A stretch of DNA of 64,000 nt from Lichenostomus cassidix (Eukaryota; Chordata; Aves; Passeriformes; Meliphagidae). The position numbers were made by a program, and so were the translations under genes. Shown here in pieces: positions 1 through 12,900 of this stretch; within the stretch, counting starts at the first letter, position 1; every line of letters begins with the position of its first letter. The notes beneath the pieces are model-generated. The model saw nothing but the letters and a program-made list of their open reading frames with translations. It did not search any database and was not told the origin of the DNA. The stretch lies in assembly GCA_008360975.2 (NCBI GenBank), contig CM039183.1:10443762-10507761 (forward strand), written 5' to 3'.

Positions 1-778
1 GTGTTCTTGGGTGTGCACAAATGTCTCCCTTCTGGCAGTTCTGACCCACCTCTCACTTAATGTTTAGTCCTCTGACACTTATGGTAACTCTATATCACAC
101 CTCATACATCTTTCCATTTTCCTGTCATATCCTCATCAAATGATGGGTTTGGCTCTTTAGGAGCTCATCAAAACTGTGGGGTTTGCTTCAGCACCTGGTT
201 TGCAGCTTGTGTTTCTGGTCCTGCTGTTGGTAGGCTTTCTTTGTTTTGATGTTTAAGGCTGAGGATTCTCCATGCTTCTCATATAAACTGTTGCTATACC
301 CTGTCCTGCAGACTTGCACTGATTATGATGAGCTAATTGGACTCCTGTATCTTAACAGAAACAGGGAGCCTCTAATTGCTTATGAATCTTGAGAGTTCCT
401 GTCAGTATTTTTCCTTATATTGAGAGATCCCAGGATAAGGGAATGCTACTCCTGCCTTTGGAGACTTAAGCTCTTGGTAACATAGATATACAATTAACAC
501 TGGACTACTCAGTGCTCTCCTGCAGACAGTTTACACATGATCATGTTCCTGTTTAATCCCCTTAAAAGCCAGCAAAAAACTGCAGCATCTGTTGCCTGTT
601 TTGGGTCCTTCAGAAAGACTGGGGAAAGGCTGCACTCAACAATTGCTCTTACATTACAATAGAATAAGGCTCTGATGATGAGGAGGATTATCTGGAAGAC
701 GATGGCAAGAGGAACTGTCTAGGTCTCCCTAAAATAAGGTACTAAAATGTCTTCTCCTTTTTGTTTGATTTTTGATAG
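1..778 (+). other. GPCPD1: GPCPD1 intron (left edge), no exon recognised
   Basis: This stretch lies upstream of the first recognisable GPCPD1 exon and ends at the AG acceptor at 777-778. I see no segment resembling the CBM20 domain or its linker, so the earlier exons should lie to the left of the window. An acidic stretch near 675-715 was considered as an exon and rejected. Confidence 0.6.
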
Positions 779-902
779 ATGGTATTGAAACTGTGGATGC
801 TGGGTGGCTGACATGTCAGACAGAAATAAGGCTACGTCTGCATTATTCTGAGAAACCCCCTGTACTGATATCTAAGAAGAAATTTAAAACATCAAGGTTT
901 AG
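779..902 (+). CDS. GPCPD1: GPCPD1 exon A (first in window)
   Basis: The acceptor AG is at 777-778 and the donor GTAAGA at 903. The exon enters with 2 nt of a split codon and ends with 2 nt of an Arg codon. It encodes the linker after the CBM20 domain, including [20 protein letters not shown], which is very close to human GPCPD1. Confidence 0.95.
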
Positions 903-3900
903 GTAAGAGCCTGCTCATCTCAGTATGCAATTTATCTCATATTATTTGTCAATATTAGTGATTTTTTTTTTACTTAATTAATGTAGACTTTAATTTAGAT
1001 TTGCTATTAGACCAATTTCCAAGTGTTAAAGCACTAATATTCCATATTTGTCTTACTTTTGTTTTGGGTTTTTTTGTGTTTCTTGGTTTTTGGCTGGAAC
1101 TATAGTATTCTTAGGTTCTTACTTAAATCAGTTTGATGCTTTTCTCTGTAGAGGTGCCTCAAAAAGCAGGCATTATTATAACTCTCCAGTTAATTGTCAG
1201 AAGTGGGTATCTTAGCCCTGGTGTTTAGAGGACTGCACTGTTCCACACAGTGTTAGATAAGGATTTGGCTGGATGGTCACTCTGGGTGTTGTGGTCAGCA
1301 GCTTGATGTCCAAGTGAAGACCAGGGATGAGTGGTGTCCCTCAGGGGGTTGGAAGTTTTCAAGGCCAAGTTGGATGGAGTCTTTGAGGAACCTGGTTGAG
1401 TGGAAAGTGTCCCTGCCTGTGGTAGGGGGGTTAGAACTACATGAGCTTTAAGTTCCCTTTCAACCCAAACCATTCTGTGATACTTGATTTCTCTTTTTTC
1501 CAGTTTCAGTTTGATTCCCTCTCCCTCCAATTCCAGATTTTCTGATGAGGGGAAGCTCTGTTTAATATGACACTCTTCAGTGAGATTTAATACTTAGAGT
1601 GTGTTCTCTACAGCTTTGCCTTTTTTCCTTGCATGTTATAGCAGGTAGAGAGAGCAATTTCTCAAGCCAGCTTCTTGTCTGAATTAAATGGTTGAAATAA
1701 AACTTGATAAGCTGGATGCATTCACTAAAATACTCTGTCCTTAAAAGTTGGATCTGTCCAGTAGTTTCTGGGACTGTCACTCGGTATGGCAGTGTCATTT
1801 TTCAAGTTTCTGGAGTACCTGTGTTGTGACTTCTTTTTTGTCTAGTGAGGGTTTTAACAGTGTGGACTTGGTGTAATAGATTTCTATGATGGTAATTATT
1901 TCTCTGAGATATGACTTCAGTTTTACTGGTGGATTGGCATCTATAAATGGTAATCTCATCTGCTGCCTCTGTGATGCAGGGAGGAATTTGGGTTACTCAT
2001 GTATGCTTACATTGCTGACATAACTCACTTTGTGTGGAAGATTTGCTCTGTATGATGAAGGATTCGGAGTCTTATAGAGAGGCTTTTGCTTCTCAGTCCA
2101 GGATTTTTCAGGAATCGCATTCAGTTTAAATGCTCATTTAGGATTTTTCAAGAGACTTAATTACTTCAGCCTGTATTACTTATGTCTATTAGAGTATAAT
2201 TTATCTGCTTTATCATAGAGACATCGCAGCAGCCACCAACATTCGAGTCTTGATCTTGATGATTACTGCTTTTTTCAGTGCTTTTCATGAGGCTGTTGGC
2301 ATTATGGGTATCAGTCTGTACAGGAAGACTGTCTTATTTGCCAGCCCAGATAGTCTGGTGGGGTGCTGCTTCTCGGACCACTAGTACAGCTTTCATATTT
2401 ACCCTAGTTCAACTTTTAGCAGTGACTTGAGCACTGAAATCTGACTTAAAATATGATTTAGACAATGGCTGCAAACTCTTGCTTGTGTGAGGGTCTGCTG
2501 TATACAGTGCTGTTCTGTGGATGGTGGTGGTGAGAAGAATTCTTGTGCTGTATGAACTTCTGCTCAAGCTTCTTCAAAATTCTATATCATTTGCAAAGAC
2601 ACTCCAGTGCCTTAACCATTTGTCTTGTGTTTCTGCTTGAGTAGAGTAAAATTGACCCTAGAAGGCCTAGAGAAGGATGATGACGAAGAGGGCCAGGAGA
2701 AGACATCCCCTACTATCCCTCAGAAAATGGCAAACACCGTGGAGTTCTCCTTAATCAGTGACAATGACTACAAATGTCGACACTCTCAGCCAGACTGTGG
2801 CTATGCTTTGCAGCCAGACCGGTGGATAGAATACACAATACAAACCATGGAGCCTGATAACTTGGAATTAATATTTGATTTTTTTGAGGTATGTCTCTTT
2901 ACTCCTAAGTAGCAACTCCAGTCTGTCTTTTGGTGCTTGAGTCAATTGTTGTGAAGATCTCACTGTTGAAATAGGGTTTCTGCCTGATATTCTTGATCTT
3001 TTGGGTTTGTTTATACAAGTATGAGACTGCTGACTCCCAGCCCATTTTGTGAGTCTTCTTGAAAGTTTTTAGTTCCACTTATTTAGAAGTCAGTACAAAT
3101 TAGACTTGAATCTGTGTGCAGTACTCATGTTGTTAGGCTGGCTTGACATTAATCCTTTACCAGAGCTAAGTTATGCTTCTCCTGCTTGAACCTGAATAGT
3201 ATGTATAGGAACTGGCTGTATGACAATTATTAAATCTACTTTTTTTTTTTGTTATAAGCAAAAGAGATTTCTCTGAACTAATGCAAATTAAAACTGGATT
3301 CTCACTACTCTGTCTGTTATTTTGCACTATTTTTTGCCCTGAAAGATGTTAATGCTTGAAGTTCTTTTTAAAAGAAAGCAACTTCTGCAGGATAAAGTTT
3401 TCTAAGCATTCCCTTTTTGGTCAAGATCAATTGCAGTCATGATTGTAAAGTGTCTACAGAGCTCCTGAACTTGACTATGGTCAAGTGCACATTCTGCCTA
3501 TTAGTTCTTCCCTGCACATGCATACAAAGTTTTTTTAGCATTTTAAGCATATATATTATTCCAGTTAATTTTTGTTCTAAATGTGATTTGGGCGTTTTAG
3601 AAGACAGACTATTCCATGTATGTGATTTTAATTTGAAAAGTGTATCAAATGTAAGGGATGTCAAAGACAAATTTGAGTTTTGTAGATTTCCATCACCATT
3701 GTCCTATTCCTGATAGTAATTTGTAACTCACTGTTACATTAAACAATTTTAGCCTGAAGTTAGTGTTTTTTGTAACACACAAGAAATTTGTGTCCTGAGG
3801 AGCAAGGCAGAAGAGTTTGTTTAGAATTTTCCCATCTAACAATAGGGGTTTTGGGTTTTTGTTTGTTTTGTTTCTAGGAAGATTTAGGTGAGAAGGTAGT

Positions 3901-6900
3901 ACAAGATGATGTGCTCCCAGGTCATGTAGGCTCTGCCTGCCTCCTGTCATCCACAATTGCAGAACTCGGAAAGAGTGCTGGAATTCTTACACTTGCTATT
4001 ATGAGCAGAAATCCAAGGAAGACAATTGGAAAAGTTAGAGGTACAGTTGATGCAAACAACAGATGTAGATAACTTTACTCAAAGCCCTCTGCTGTTTACT
4101 GACATGTAAAACATTGCTGTTTTTCTTGCAGTGGATTATATAATTATTAAACCCATCCAGGGATACAATTGTGATATGCAGGCTTCATATGCAAAGTACT
4201 GGAAACCAAGAACAACTCTAGATGTTGGACACAGGGGAGCAGGAAATTCTACAACGACAGCTAAGTAAGTTTGTTTGCATTTTAAACTGGGGAGGTTGTT
4301 TCGTGTCACTGACATCCACTGAGGAAGTGGAGAGTTTAAAAAGATGCAACCCTTAGTCATTCACTTCAATATCAAGTTGTGGGTACAACTTGATTCCCTG
4401 AAACAAAAACTTCTGATTTGTATTTCTGTTGTTTCAATGGACTTCTGTGCTGTGCTGCATCTAACAACCCCTTTTTCTTGGCTGTTTTAGACTTGCTAAA
4501 GTTCAAGAGAATACCATTGCATCACTGAGGAGTGCTGCTAGTCATGTATGTACACATTTTCATACACATGTTTTCATACACACAGCACCTATGTAGTGCA
4601 AACTAGGTTGGCTTGGATGCATAATTTGCATTGATTAAATACAGTGAATGGTAATTGCACTGATGTGAATTATATCAAATCACTGTGGAAATTGCCTGGG
4701 TAATGGGAAGGTAGTAGTAGATTAGACTCTCTGAAGTCCCTTAAAGTCAAAACTTCCATTTAGTATATTCTGGTGGTATTCTAATACAGAGAGAACTTTA
4801 ATCTCAACCCTGTACAGACAATTTGAATAAATGAATAAAATTTTGCCACTGCTGGAGTCTCTCACAGTACTCTCAGGTGGCAAAGGTCTTGCTCAGGGAC
4901 TGCTATGTATTGAAATTTGCTGTCTGAAAATGAGACTTGGGAGCTGAGCTGATAGAATAAACCAATCCTTGTTTTGGTGGTTTTGGTGCTTGCTACACTG
5001 AAGACTTGTAATCCTAAAACAGAGCTTCCAGTTTGGGAGATACTAACTCCATGTGCCTAAATTCTGTGACTGAGGTGATCACTTTTATTCCTTCCAGTAA
5101 TCTTGATCACCGAGGAGCAAAGGAAAACAGTGGCTACTAAATTACTGTTTTGAACAGTAGTTCTTAATTCCCAAGTGGACACTGCAAATTTAAAGACAGC
5201 TTTTAAAATGCTCACAAGAAATATGCAATGAGGCAGAAATTTGCTATGAAGTCATGAGCAGCATCACCAGAGATGTGCTTTTATCTATTTGCAGATTGCA
5301 AAGGCTGAAAACCACTGCTCTGAAAATATTTCTGCTGAGAGCAGGGCCGAGAAATACGTGTCCTATTTTCTCTCTGTGCTGATTGAAAAAGTGTGTGTGT
5401 CAGGTGATAGTTTGATGAATGGTATTCTTGGAGGCCTTTCAAAGGAATGATTTGCAGACAGTCAGTAAAATTAAAATAACCAAACTATTAGTGTGTGTTT
5501 CTCTTAATTTCTGGCCCTCCCTCTTTTCCAAAAGACTGTACTTAGAGCTTTAGACCTTACTTTCTTTTTTTAAGCCTAACAGAAAATCACATACAGCTGA
5601 AAAGGGCAGGAGACTACTGCATGCAGCTGTTTCTGCTCTTGCATATATTATAACAACACTGCTGCTGTGGTACTCCCTGGTGACTCCACAAGTTCATTGC
5701 TCTATTGAATATCTCCCTAAAGCCTTGGCAATGTGGAGCCATCAGTTGTCTCTTGGTGTGGTGGTGGGGAGGAGGGAGGAAGATGCCTCAAAGGCATCTG
5801 TGGTTAAAACATCTGTATCTAAAAATATCATCCTAGTCTTTCTCTGTAATCAGGTTTACAAGAATTGAATCTTACTAGAGGGTTTACAAGATTAAGCAAG
5901 ATAGATACATATGAGCTGTATTATAGTAATAAGGTTAATTTACCATATGATTTTTTTCATTATTAATCTATTGCTGAGCATGATTTAACTGGCAACAGCC
6001 AGTTGTATTCAACTTCTGCTTGATGGTCCAGGAGCTGTGACTATTTGACAATACTTGCATGCAGTGCTGTAGTCCTTGTGCCTAAGTAGTTAATGGGGTT
6101 TTGTTTTGTTCTGTGTGTTTTTCAATTTTCTGTAGGGAGCAGCCTATGTGGAATTTGATGTTCATCTTTCTAAAGATCATGTGCCTATAGTATACCACGA
6201 TCTCACGTGTTGCATGGCCATGAAGAAGGTAAAGAAGATAATATCTGTATTTTATTTATAAATATGATTATACCAGAAACCAAAATGCCAAACCCTCATA
6301 GAAATAATTCTGGGGACTCAAGGCATGGAATGGTAATAAATTTGCAGCATTACTTTGTGTAGAAGGAAGGCAGGGAAGTTGAGTTTTCCTTTTGATGTTG
6401 AAGCAACAGCATTTCAGAGCCATGGTTTGGCACTCTTCAAGCCTACATGGTAGTTATTATTTAGCTTCTTTCTTTCTTAAGATTTGGAAGGAAAAAACAG
6501 ACAGCTCCATTATTTTCAGTAGTGCCTATGGGACTCCTTTAGACTGAAGCCTGAACATTTGCATTCTGTCCTGTTCTGGCTACCTTCCCTCCTAGTTCTG
6601 ACAGTGAAACCAGAGGCAGAGAGCATGGCAGAGCACACTGCTCTGTCTTCTTGGCACTGAACCTTGAGTCTTCAAACACTTGCACCCATTGCATGTTGCA
6701 GTCTATGGGAAGCTTGGATTTTCAACAGTTGTGGAAATGGAGCTTTGACTGAGGGAAATGAATATTCAGTGTCTCTTCACTTAGTATTGTCTTGCTCAGC
6801 AAAAATTTCTTAGTGAAGAGGGGAAGTAAGAAATGGACAGAATTTTTTTGGCATGAGATCTTTGTTTTAAAAGTGGAGTTGTGTGTGTGAATTTTACCAC

Positions 6901-9900
6901 AGGACATTTATCTTTTTTTAATTAGTTTCTGAGACACTGGATAAACAGCAGTAAACTGAACTGCCTTGGAGTATTTTTTACTGCATTTTTTTACTTGCAA
7001 ACATCTTTCCTGAATGCTTTAACCAGTCAAGTTTTTACAGAATAATTATGCTAACCTTTTGAGAAGAACTTTAAAGCCTCTGATTTGCATGAAAGACCAA
7101 ATACTCTTTTCTTCAAATTGACACCTGTTTTATGCTTTTAAGTGACTGTGATGTCTCGTGAAAACTGTTCATCTTAAAAAGATACCACTCGTGTCTTTAT
7201 CAATAAAAAAGGAAACATTAGTTGGCTTTAGTGGTATAAAAAGTGTGTAGGCTTTTTTGTTGTTTTCAATGATGCTTAATTATTTGTTGTTTCTCTTCAA
7301 AGAAACTGGACACAGAGCCTTTGGAACTGTTTGAGATTGCAGTCAAAGAACTCACATTTGATCAGCTGCAGTTGCTGAAGGTATTGTTACCTTGTCAAGT
7401 ACAGTATGCTGTGTGTAGGATTTCAAATTGTGTATGAAGCTTAGAGGTTTTGGGAGTAACTATAGATAGTTTGGGAGAGTACAGTTTTAAAAATGGTACA
7501 AATAGAACAATTAGATAATTCCAAGAAAAATACCTTTGCATAATCGTTAAAACTTGGATGAATTTCATTGCTTTTATCTTTTAGAAATATGGTATCTAAT
7601 TTTCAAGTGTTAAAGGAGCTACATTGAACTGCTCTGCCTTCCAAACAGCAGTGCCCTGTGTACATGAAAAAAGTCAGGGGATGACTGGGCTACTGAAGAC
7701 CCTGCTGAGATACCTGTCCTCAGTCAGGGAAAACCTCTGGCTGGTCCAAGAACCATATGATTCTTTTTATTTAAAATTACTTGTTCTGCTCCTTTTGTGG
7801 AGAGAGAATTCCAATAGAACAAGGGAGTTGTCCCTATGTCTGGCCTGATTCTACCTCAGTACGTGTGACTGTAATATAAAACAGGTCAGTCTTCTGCACT
7901 GGATTGAAACATAGAGCAGTGATTAATGTTCAGGCTTTTTCACATCTTGATGTTGAGTTATAATAGGTGTGGGTTTACCCTTAACATGATTTCTGAGTTT
8001 TCAGTAAACATATTTTCAGTTTGGTTTTGAGCTTTCCATGAAATCTTCATAACAAAGTTTGAAAGAAAATTGTGATGTGTACTTGTATGCCCTTTATTCT
8101 TTTACAAATGACTAAAACTGTGTCTATAATGGACTTGTAAACTTCAGAACTATTTACAAGCACAATTAGTTACATTTTACATGTAGGAAGATGTCTGTGG
8201 GTAGAGTGTTAATATTACTCTTATGCTCTTCAGCTGGCTCACGTGACGGCCCTGAAAGTAAAAGATCACAATGGTATGTACTAGTTTGGAAGAGTCTTGG
8301 GATTGGTTTTTAACCATGTAATTCTATAAATTCTGTGGTTGCAGTTGCTTGTTCTAGTCACATTTGTTCTGAACATTTCTAAATGCTTATGTAGTTAATT
8401 TTGTGCATGGTGTAGAGTTCTTTACTGGGAAGTAAGCATCTGAACAGAATTTACTCCCTTGGGAAGCAGGGACAGAAGGGTAGAATGAGAATGTATAGAT
8501 AAATATATATTTCTGAATAGTAGTAACAAAATTGCCACTGATGTTTCCATCTTATGCTTCTCCAATTGCAGCTTCAGCTCTTCAGAATTGCTGACAAGAA
8601 CTTTGGTAAATGCTGTAGGGTGTCTTATTAGTGCTGTAATTTTTTGGCATTAATTATCCCCTTTGCAGGGACAGCAAAGTATCTCACACATCCTACCTGT
8701 ATAGGAAAAGATAAAATTTAAACAAATAAGATAAATAAGCCTTGATAGGCAAGGCTTCTTCTGGATGTGATTTCAGTGAGTGAAGTGGTGAGGGATGGGA
8801 GAAGCCATTTCTGATCAATATTGTGACAAGTTTTGAAATGGTGTTCAAACAATTTCCCCACTGGCAAAACAGGAATTGGCAACACCATCATTGGAGTATT
8901 GTCATTAGTAGAGGAAAGGTGTAGGGAATCAAAAGGGAGACATGATTTCATTGTTCACTCCTAAAGGCCTTATGATTTTGAGCCAGGCTTTTCTTGCTGG
9001 CATTACTGGGATTGTGCTTCTGTTTGTGTTGATTCAATGTTTTATATTTCTTTCCAGCATCTTTTAAAGAGGAAGAGAACTCAGCTTTTGAGACCCAGCC
9101 ATTTCCTTCTCTGCAAAGAGTAAGTAGTGAATATAGAGCACTGATGTATCACGGTCCACTACAGAGCACAATGATTGTGGAACAAGAAATATGTTTTACA
9201 TTCAGCTTTGCACACATAGCAAGGGCTATTGATTTTTGGGTTTAGGCTTCTGATATCAGTGCTAGAACTGAGAACATGGGCTTCATTGTTGGACAGTGGA
9301 GGCTTTTCAGTGCTTGCAAGTAACAGTTTGTGTGTGTTTCAAGCTTCTGAATCCATGAGCCCAGGTTGTATAGCTCAGGGTGCACTCAGTTGTACAGCTG
9401 GTTTACATGTGGGCACTGCATGTTAATGCACTGACAGTTGTGTCTAATTTTGAAAGAAACCACACCTGGCCTTTGGCAGGTCCTCACAGAGTCTTGGCTG
9501 TCTCTCAGAGCCAGACACTGGAAATGCTGGGCGAATTTCCAGTGTGGTCCCATTGAGGACTCTTTGTGTTAGCTCCACCTTTTGAAGTCACCTTGCAAAT
9601 AATTCTTTACAAGAATTTCACACGAAGGAACTTTTGTTATCATGGTAATGGCAGGATTCTGGATTTCATATGTAGGACTGTGTGTTACTTAAGATGCTTT
9701 TTGCATTCAGAAGAACTTTGGAGAAAATAAGATCTTTTTCTTCAGGAGTACAAATGGGGCATTTCTTACATGTGTTAGGTGAATTGATGCTCATTTGTAC
9801 CTTGTTAAAATCTTGTCCTTAAGATTTTATCCATTTTTATGTATTTATTAAGTTTGAATTGGAGTAGAAAAGGGTGTATATGTATCTTGTATAAAATGTT

Positions 9901-12900
9901 AAAAACCTAGGGGTTTTAATTCTACTGCTAGACACCATTAACATTAAATTCCAATGTATTCTCCCAATAATTACCTCTACAGTGTTTTGTTTTCCTTGTT
10001 TGCTATGGGGTCTCTCTATAATTAATTTTTTTTTTCAGGTCCTGGAGTCTGTTTCTAAAGATGTTGGGTTCAACATAGAAATAAAATGGATCTCCCAACA
10101 AAGGGTAAGTAAACATACATGTGATTTACTTTGATTGTTTGACATTCTCATGACTAAACTTTATAATTTGACATAACAATTTATGAGCTACAAAGGCATA
10201 ATTTTTGAGGTTTTATGTGTCTTTAAGAATGCATTATTTTTAAACTGGGAGTAAAATAGCACCACTCCAACAAATGAGCAAACTTATTCTTAAAATTATA
10301 GAAAGTATTTCTAGGATTGAGTTCATGCAGCTCAGACTGTTTCAGGTAGGAAACTCTTTCTAGAGTCAACAGATCACAACAGAGCAGGCAGGAAAGTGCC
10401 AAGAAATTCACTCTCTCCTGGCCCAGTGCAGGAGCAGCTACAACATAGTGCAATAATGCAAACAGCTGTTTCCTTCTGGATTGCAGACTCAGCTGGATTG
10501 TGTAGCACTCAGTCCAGAAGGAAATGGTTGTAAAGGCTGGGATTGGAAGCCCAGAGTGGGGGAAGGAAGCTAAGAGAGTGGTAGGTGGAAGTCCATATGC
10601 TAGAAATAACAGAGAGTATCTGCTATAATTATTAAGTCTTCAGGGAATTTCTTTGTGGTTTTGAAATGAGAATAAGCTTCCTAGGAATGCATTCCTTGGA
10701 TGAGGAGATGGTGAATTTTTCAGTGAATGTTATTGCTGTGAGAATTGAGCTGCACCTCACAGACTGTCAGTCCAGGAGAGAATCCAACAGACTGGAGGAT
10801 TGACTTCTGTATTCACACATGAATGAACTCTCATGTTGCTCAGGTTGAATGAGACCATTCTGGTTAAAAGTATTACAGTGAGCATTAATTTAAATGGCTG
10901 AAACTTGTGCTTTCTTTTTCCAGGATGGACAATGGGATGGCAACTTGTCAACTTACTTTGATATGAACCTTTTTCTAGATATTATTCTGAAAACTGTTTT
11001 GATGAATGCTGGAGAAAGAAGAATTGTGTTTTCTTCTTTTCATGCAGATATTTGTACAATGTAAGTTAAAAAGAGAGAAATAATGTACTTTTCTTTAAAA
11101 AAAAAAATTCTTTGGTAAAATTTACTTTGTATGTAAGAATACACACCAGGAAATAAATAACTGGTGTTTTGCTTAGACATAAACTTCAGGTGCCAAAATA
11201 GTTGGGAACTGAAATAAGACCAATTTGCCATATGAAATGAGCCAAAAAAAATAGGAGAACAAAATCACAGTAGATATTTTTGTCAAGTGCTGTCCTTGAT
11301 GATTCACTCTTTCTTAGCACAACAAAAAACGGTCAGGATTTCTTCTGGTATCCCAAAGTCTTCTTCAGTCATACTTAAGGGGTTTGCAAGCCTGACTTTC
11401 AAACCAAATCATCATATTACAGTATACAAAGTGAAATAAGGTTAAGAGCTGTGTGTTAACCATGTTTAGAAATTCTTACCATGGATCTTCATGATTATCA
11501 TGAATCTAATGTGCATTTAATGAGAAAATTACAGAATTAAACAGCTTTCAGGGATTTTATATATTTTGAGGATGTGGGTCTGAGTTCAACATCAAGTCTA
11601 GCTTCCCTTAAACTGTGTGTGTGAATCTCCAGTAGTGGCAAAAGGAATGATTTGAGCAGTTTGTCACACAGTTGGATGCTAAACTATGGGATCACCTCCT
11701 TGCACCAGCTAGGAACTAGAAGAACATGCAGTAAAGAGAGTAATTCCCCTCAAAACAGGGAGATTGAGTTCTCCTGCTTTCTATTTTCACATTTTCATTT
11801 TTTCATTTGCTACTTGTGAACTCTTTTCCTGCCAGGATCCGGCATAAGCAGAACAAGTATCCTGTGTTATTTCTCACCCAAGGGGAATCTAAACTCTATC
11901 CAGAGCTGATGGATCTCAGATCTCGCACAACTCCGATTGCCATTAACTTTGCACAGTTTGAAAACTTGCTGGTAAGCTGACAAGTTCAAATGAACCTACA
12001 GGATTACTGCTTGTTTGAAATCTTATTTTTGATACTAATGCTTTAAATTACAACTCCCCTAATAAAAGAAATACACTAATATTGGGTAACTGCCAAAATA
12101 ATGTCCATTGTTTCAAATGTCTTTTAATACAGTGCTTTAAAAATAGCACTGTAAAACTGTCTAATTGTAGTAAATTGTTTTATTATTATGGATGAAATTA
12201 TAAGGAGCTGCCAGTGTCAAAAGATTTAAAAAGTTTATATAGGAGTTTCAGAAACATGGATTTTAACTGAAGTCTTTTGTATTTCAGGGAATTAATGTGC
12301 ATTCTGAAGATCTGCTGAGGAATCCAGCCTTTATTAAACGGGCCATTTCCAAAGGCCTGGTTATTTTTTCGTGGGGTGATGATGCAAATGACCCAGATAA
12401 CAGGAAGAAGTTAAGAGAATATGGTGTTCATGGGTTAATATATGACAGGTATTTAGTTTTGGCTTTTTAAAATAATACTCATAGTCATCATCATCAAGCT
12501 TAGAAACTACTGTATCTTGATTCTGGTGAAATTTCGTGTTGCTTCTTAGTTGACTGGGTACAGAAACCCCCAGATCAAGATCAAGTCTAACACCAATTCC
12601 TACTCTTTCAAGCTGTATATGTGAAGCAAAATAACTTTTGTTTCTCCTGAGATTAACGTAAATGTAATTTGATGTTTCAAAGAATTAGTGCATGGCATAC
12701 TCTTCTAAGGTGCTGCTAATATTCAGGTAGTAATTTTTAAGTTATGTACAGGATATGGTGAGGACAGGTTATTTAGCTGTTCAACTGAAAGCTTCAGCAT
12801 TCTACATGAAGCTGTGGAAATAGTTAACACAACTTAAATGAATGATTTTAACTTAATTTTTGGCAACATTCTGTTTGCTTCAAAGCTGTGAGTTTGCAGT

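Larger units (their letters stand above)
903..12287 (+). other. GPCPD1: GPCPD1 introns between exons A and M
   Basis: The sequence between the listed exons is ordinary AT-rich intron, with lengths from 90 nt (4041-4131) to 1,741 nt (903-2644). Apart from the CR1 piece at 1240-1483 and a short hairpin near 10,469-10,524, I see no other gene, repeat family or conserved coding segment. Confidence 0.7.

Noticed and set aside
675..715. An acidic plus-strand segment (EDYLEDDGKRN) considered as the GPCPD1 exon preceding 779
   Set aside because: It resembles the human segment before this junction only by a shared Asp-Asp-Gly. There is no good acceptor, and the sequence after it does not give the base needed to complete the split codon at 779.
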